Positions 62,588 to 64,000 of a stretch of 64,000 bases of DNA are shown one piece after another. Below the pieces are notes generated by a model. The model saw only the letters and a list, made by a program, of their open reading frames with translations. It was not told the origin of the DNA and did not search any database. Every line of letters starts with the position of its first letter. Position 1 is the stretch's first letter. The stretch covers positions 186,001-250,000 of the forward strand of contig DASVTR010000020.1 in assembly GCA_036387475.1 (NCBI GenBank), read 5' to 3'. This DNA is from DASVTR01 sp036387475. Lineage in GTDB: Bacteria > Acidobacteriota > Blastocatellia > Pyrinomonadales > Pyrinomonadaceae. The position numbers were made by a program, and so were the translations under genes.

Positions 62588-63676
62588 TTATTTTGAGCTA
62601 GCGCGAGGGCGAGCGCCCGGCACTGTGCCTGTGTATTTCGCAATCGAGCCTTTTTCCCCTACGGCCCAGCCCGCGTCCGTCGCTCCTGCAAAGCTGGCGC
62701 TGTGAAATCCCGTTTGATTGATACGAGACCAGCTACGGCCATTGTCCGTCGAGTAGTCCGACCCCGACGGCCCGACGGCAATCAGCGTCGGAGCGGTCGT
62801 GCCCGGCACGTAAAGGACGCAAGACTTGTAGCCCTGCGGGCGAGAGTCTGTGATTAACTCCCAAGTTCGCCCGCCGTCGGTTGTAATGGCGACGTTGCGG
62901 TTCGCGTCAGCTTCCTTTTCGTAATCTCCGCCGACGACGACACCGTTTTTGCCATTCTTGAAGGCGATAGAGAAGACGCCCATCGGCGGCTTGCCGCTCG
63001 CGAGCGGCGTAGGGCTGACAGTCCAGGTCTCTCCGCGATTGGTCGAATGAAAGACGCGCGCCTGTGCCGCGCCGCCCGTGCCAAACCAGACGTTATTCTT
63101 CCCTTGCACGGTAATGCACGTTCCGCTGGCGGCGAAAGCGCCTTCGCCGTTGAGCGCTGGCGGCATCCCCGCGGCTGGCATCTGCTTCCACGTCGTGCCG
63201 CCGTCTCGCGTAGTGATAATCACGAAGCGCCCGTCAACGGGGTCGCTGACGGCTATGCCGTGGTCTTTATCCCAGAAGGCCATCGCGTCGAAGAAAGCCT
63301 TCGGGTTGGAGTTTGTAAACTGTAAAGCCCAACGATTGCCGCCGTCAGTCGTCTTGTAGATTCTGGATTTCTCTCCCGGCCCAATCGCCAGCAAGTAAGC
63401 CGTGTTAGCGTCAAACGCATCCACGTCCCTAAAGTCCAACTCCGCCGCGCCCGGCACAACGCCCGCGCTCCAGGTGCGCCCGCCGTCAACTGTTCTAGCA
63501 AAAGTTCCCTTATCGCCGCTGGCCCACGCTACCTGTCGATTGACGGCGCTGACGCCGCGCAGCCTAACGGTCGTTCCACTTTGCTGAGCAGTCCACTGAG
63601 CGCACGCAACGTCGGCGTACAAAACAGAGCCGAGCAGAATGATTGACGACAAACAGCCCGTTTTAAGAAAGCTCAT
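62588..63676 (-). CDS. Exported YCF48-like beta-propeller protein
   Basis: A 362-residue protein from ATG at 63676, which has AAAGGAG nine bases upstream. The signal peptide is LKTGCLSSIILLGSVLYADV. The rest consists of BNR/YCF48-type blades with repeated DGGRTW and DGGNRWALQ words (SGTTVRLRGVSAVNRQVAWA, TTRDGGTTWKQMP, HSTNRGETWTVSP, STDNGRSWSRINQT). It is a seven-bladed propeller of unknown ligand, likely periplasmic. The open frame upstream of 63676 is not supported. Confidence 0.86.
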   Translation of the reverse strand: MSFLKTGCLSSIILLGSVLYADVACAQWTAQQSGTTVRLRGVSAVNRQVAWASGDKGTFARTVDGGRTWSAGVVPGAAELDFRDVDAFDANTAYLLAIGPGEKSRIYKTTDGGNRWALQFTNSNPKAFFDAMAFWDKDHGIAVSDPVDGRFVIITTRDGGTTWKQMPAAGMPPALNGEGAFAASGTCITVQGKNNVWFGTGGAAQARVFHSTNRGETWTVSPTPLASGKPPMGVFSIAFKNGKNGVVVGGDYEKEADANRNVAITTDGGRTWELITDSRPQGYKSCVLYVPGTTAPTLIAVGPSGSDYSTDNGRSWSRINQTGFHSASFAGATDAGWAVGEKGSIAKYTGTVPGARPRASSK

Positions 63677-63773
63677 CACGCGTTTCTCCTTTTTCACAAC
63701 TATAGTACAGCCATTCGTTCTCGACCCGGAGCACTCGCACAGGGTATATTGGATACACACAGGATAAAAAATC

Positions 63774-64000
63774 ATGAAGACACTTTTACGAATCACACTC
63801 GTCGGCGTTTTTCTCTTCGCGTGCTCCGTGCTGGCTGCGGGACAGGAGATTCCGAGCGCACCGCAAAATACTACGGAGAAGCTACGCATCCAACTGGCTG
63901 ACGTGCAGGCCAAAGAAGCTGAGTTGCAGGCGCGCGAGCGGCAGTTGGATGAAGATTTGCGCCCGGAAAACATCGAACGCTCTTTAGCTGGCGTCGGCAC
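63774..64000 (+). CDS. Secreted protein with coiled-coil start (3' end beyond window)
   Basis: A partial frame with about 75 codons visible and still open at the window edge. A signal peptide (MKTLLRITLVGVFLFACSVL, then AAGQE) is followed by an acidic helical stretch rich in Glu, Gln and Leu (LADVQAKEAELQARERQLDE) that looks like a coiled coil. It is divergent from the YCF48-like gene with a 97-base gap that should hold both promoters. The family cannot be named from this part. Confidence 0.72.
   Translation, partial: MKTLLRITLVGVFLFACSVLAAGQEIPSAPQNTTEKLRIQLADVQAKEAELQARERQLDEDLRPENIERSLAGVG

Overview
The window looks like chromosomal DNA of a moderately GC-rich, Gram-negative soil bacterium, most likely Acidobacteriota (class Blastocatellia). 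That placement is an inference from gene content: a box-type aromatic operon, a secreted TPR-CHAT protein, an M14 peptidase, a CBM9-like protein, a DUF5996 protein, CBM48-tailed serine hydrolases and many small NTF2-like proteins. No rRNA, tRNA, CRISPR array, IS element or prophage was recognised.

Layout. Positions 1-428 hold the start of an ECF sigma factor gene on the minus strand. Positions 935-18133 hold an aerobic aromatic CoA-ester catabolic cluster. Its parts are boxC, boxB, a TetR regulator, three further crotonases, an SDR, a RidA protein, an acyl-CoA dehydrogenase, a flavin monooxygenase, an OYE-family reductase (minus strand), kynureninase, tryptophan 2,3-dioxygenase, a DUF433/DUF5615 toxin-antitoxin-like pair, an aryl-CoA ligase and a thioesterase. 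Read together they outline tryptophan to kynurenine to anthranilate to 2-aminobenzoyl-CoA, then monooxygenation plus reduction and beta-oxidation, alongside the epoxybenzoyl-CoA (box) route. The monooxygenase and OYE halves look like the two domains of 2-aminobenzoyl-CoA monooxygenase/reductase encoded as separate convergent genes. Kynurenine formamidase and BoxA are not in the window. A promoter with an overlapping TetR-type operator lies ahead of boxC.

Positions 18153-26239 hold three minus-strand genes: a NapH-like iron-sulfur membrane protein fused to a cyclic-nucleotide-binding domain, a secreted TPR-CHAT protein and a one-heme secreted protein. Positions 26460-28250 hold a hypothetical gene bracketed by a 16-bp inverted repeat, followed by a 28-unit tandem array. 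Positions 28379-34094 are signalling genes: an NtrC-type regulator, its receiver-fused sensor kinase and an HD-GYP/GGDEF protein. Positions 34910-47328 hold an MFS exporter, CBM9-like, PilZ, NTF2/pilin-like, OPT transporter, M14 peptidase, lipoprotein, membrane and SPFH genes. Positions 47443-64000 hold serine hydrolases, NTF2-like proteins, a LytTR two-component system, a polysaccharide deacetylase, an amidohydrolase, DUF5996, an FMN reductase, NAD synthetase and a YCF48-like protein.

The most unusual feature is the repeat landscape. (i) At least 14 intergenic gaps hold fold-back structures built from degenerate words with a 7-bp period, several reaching into the ends of coding regions. (ii) Three intergenic arrays (27663-28250, 53936-54271, 62112-62531) have a strict 21-bp period without indels but three unrelated unit sequences. 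I know of no described system matching them and regard them as the best candidates for something new.
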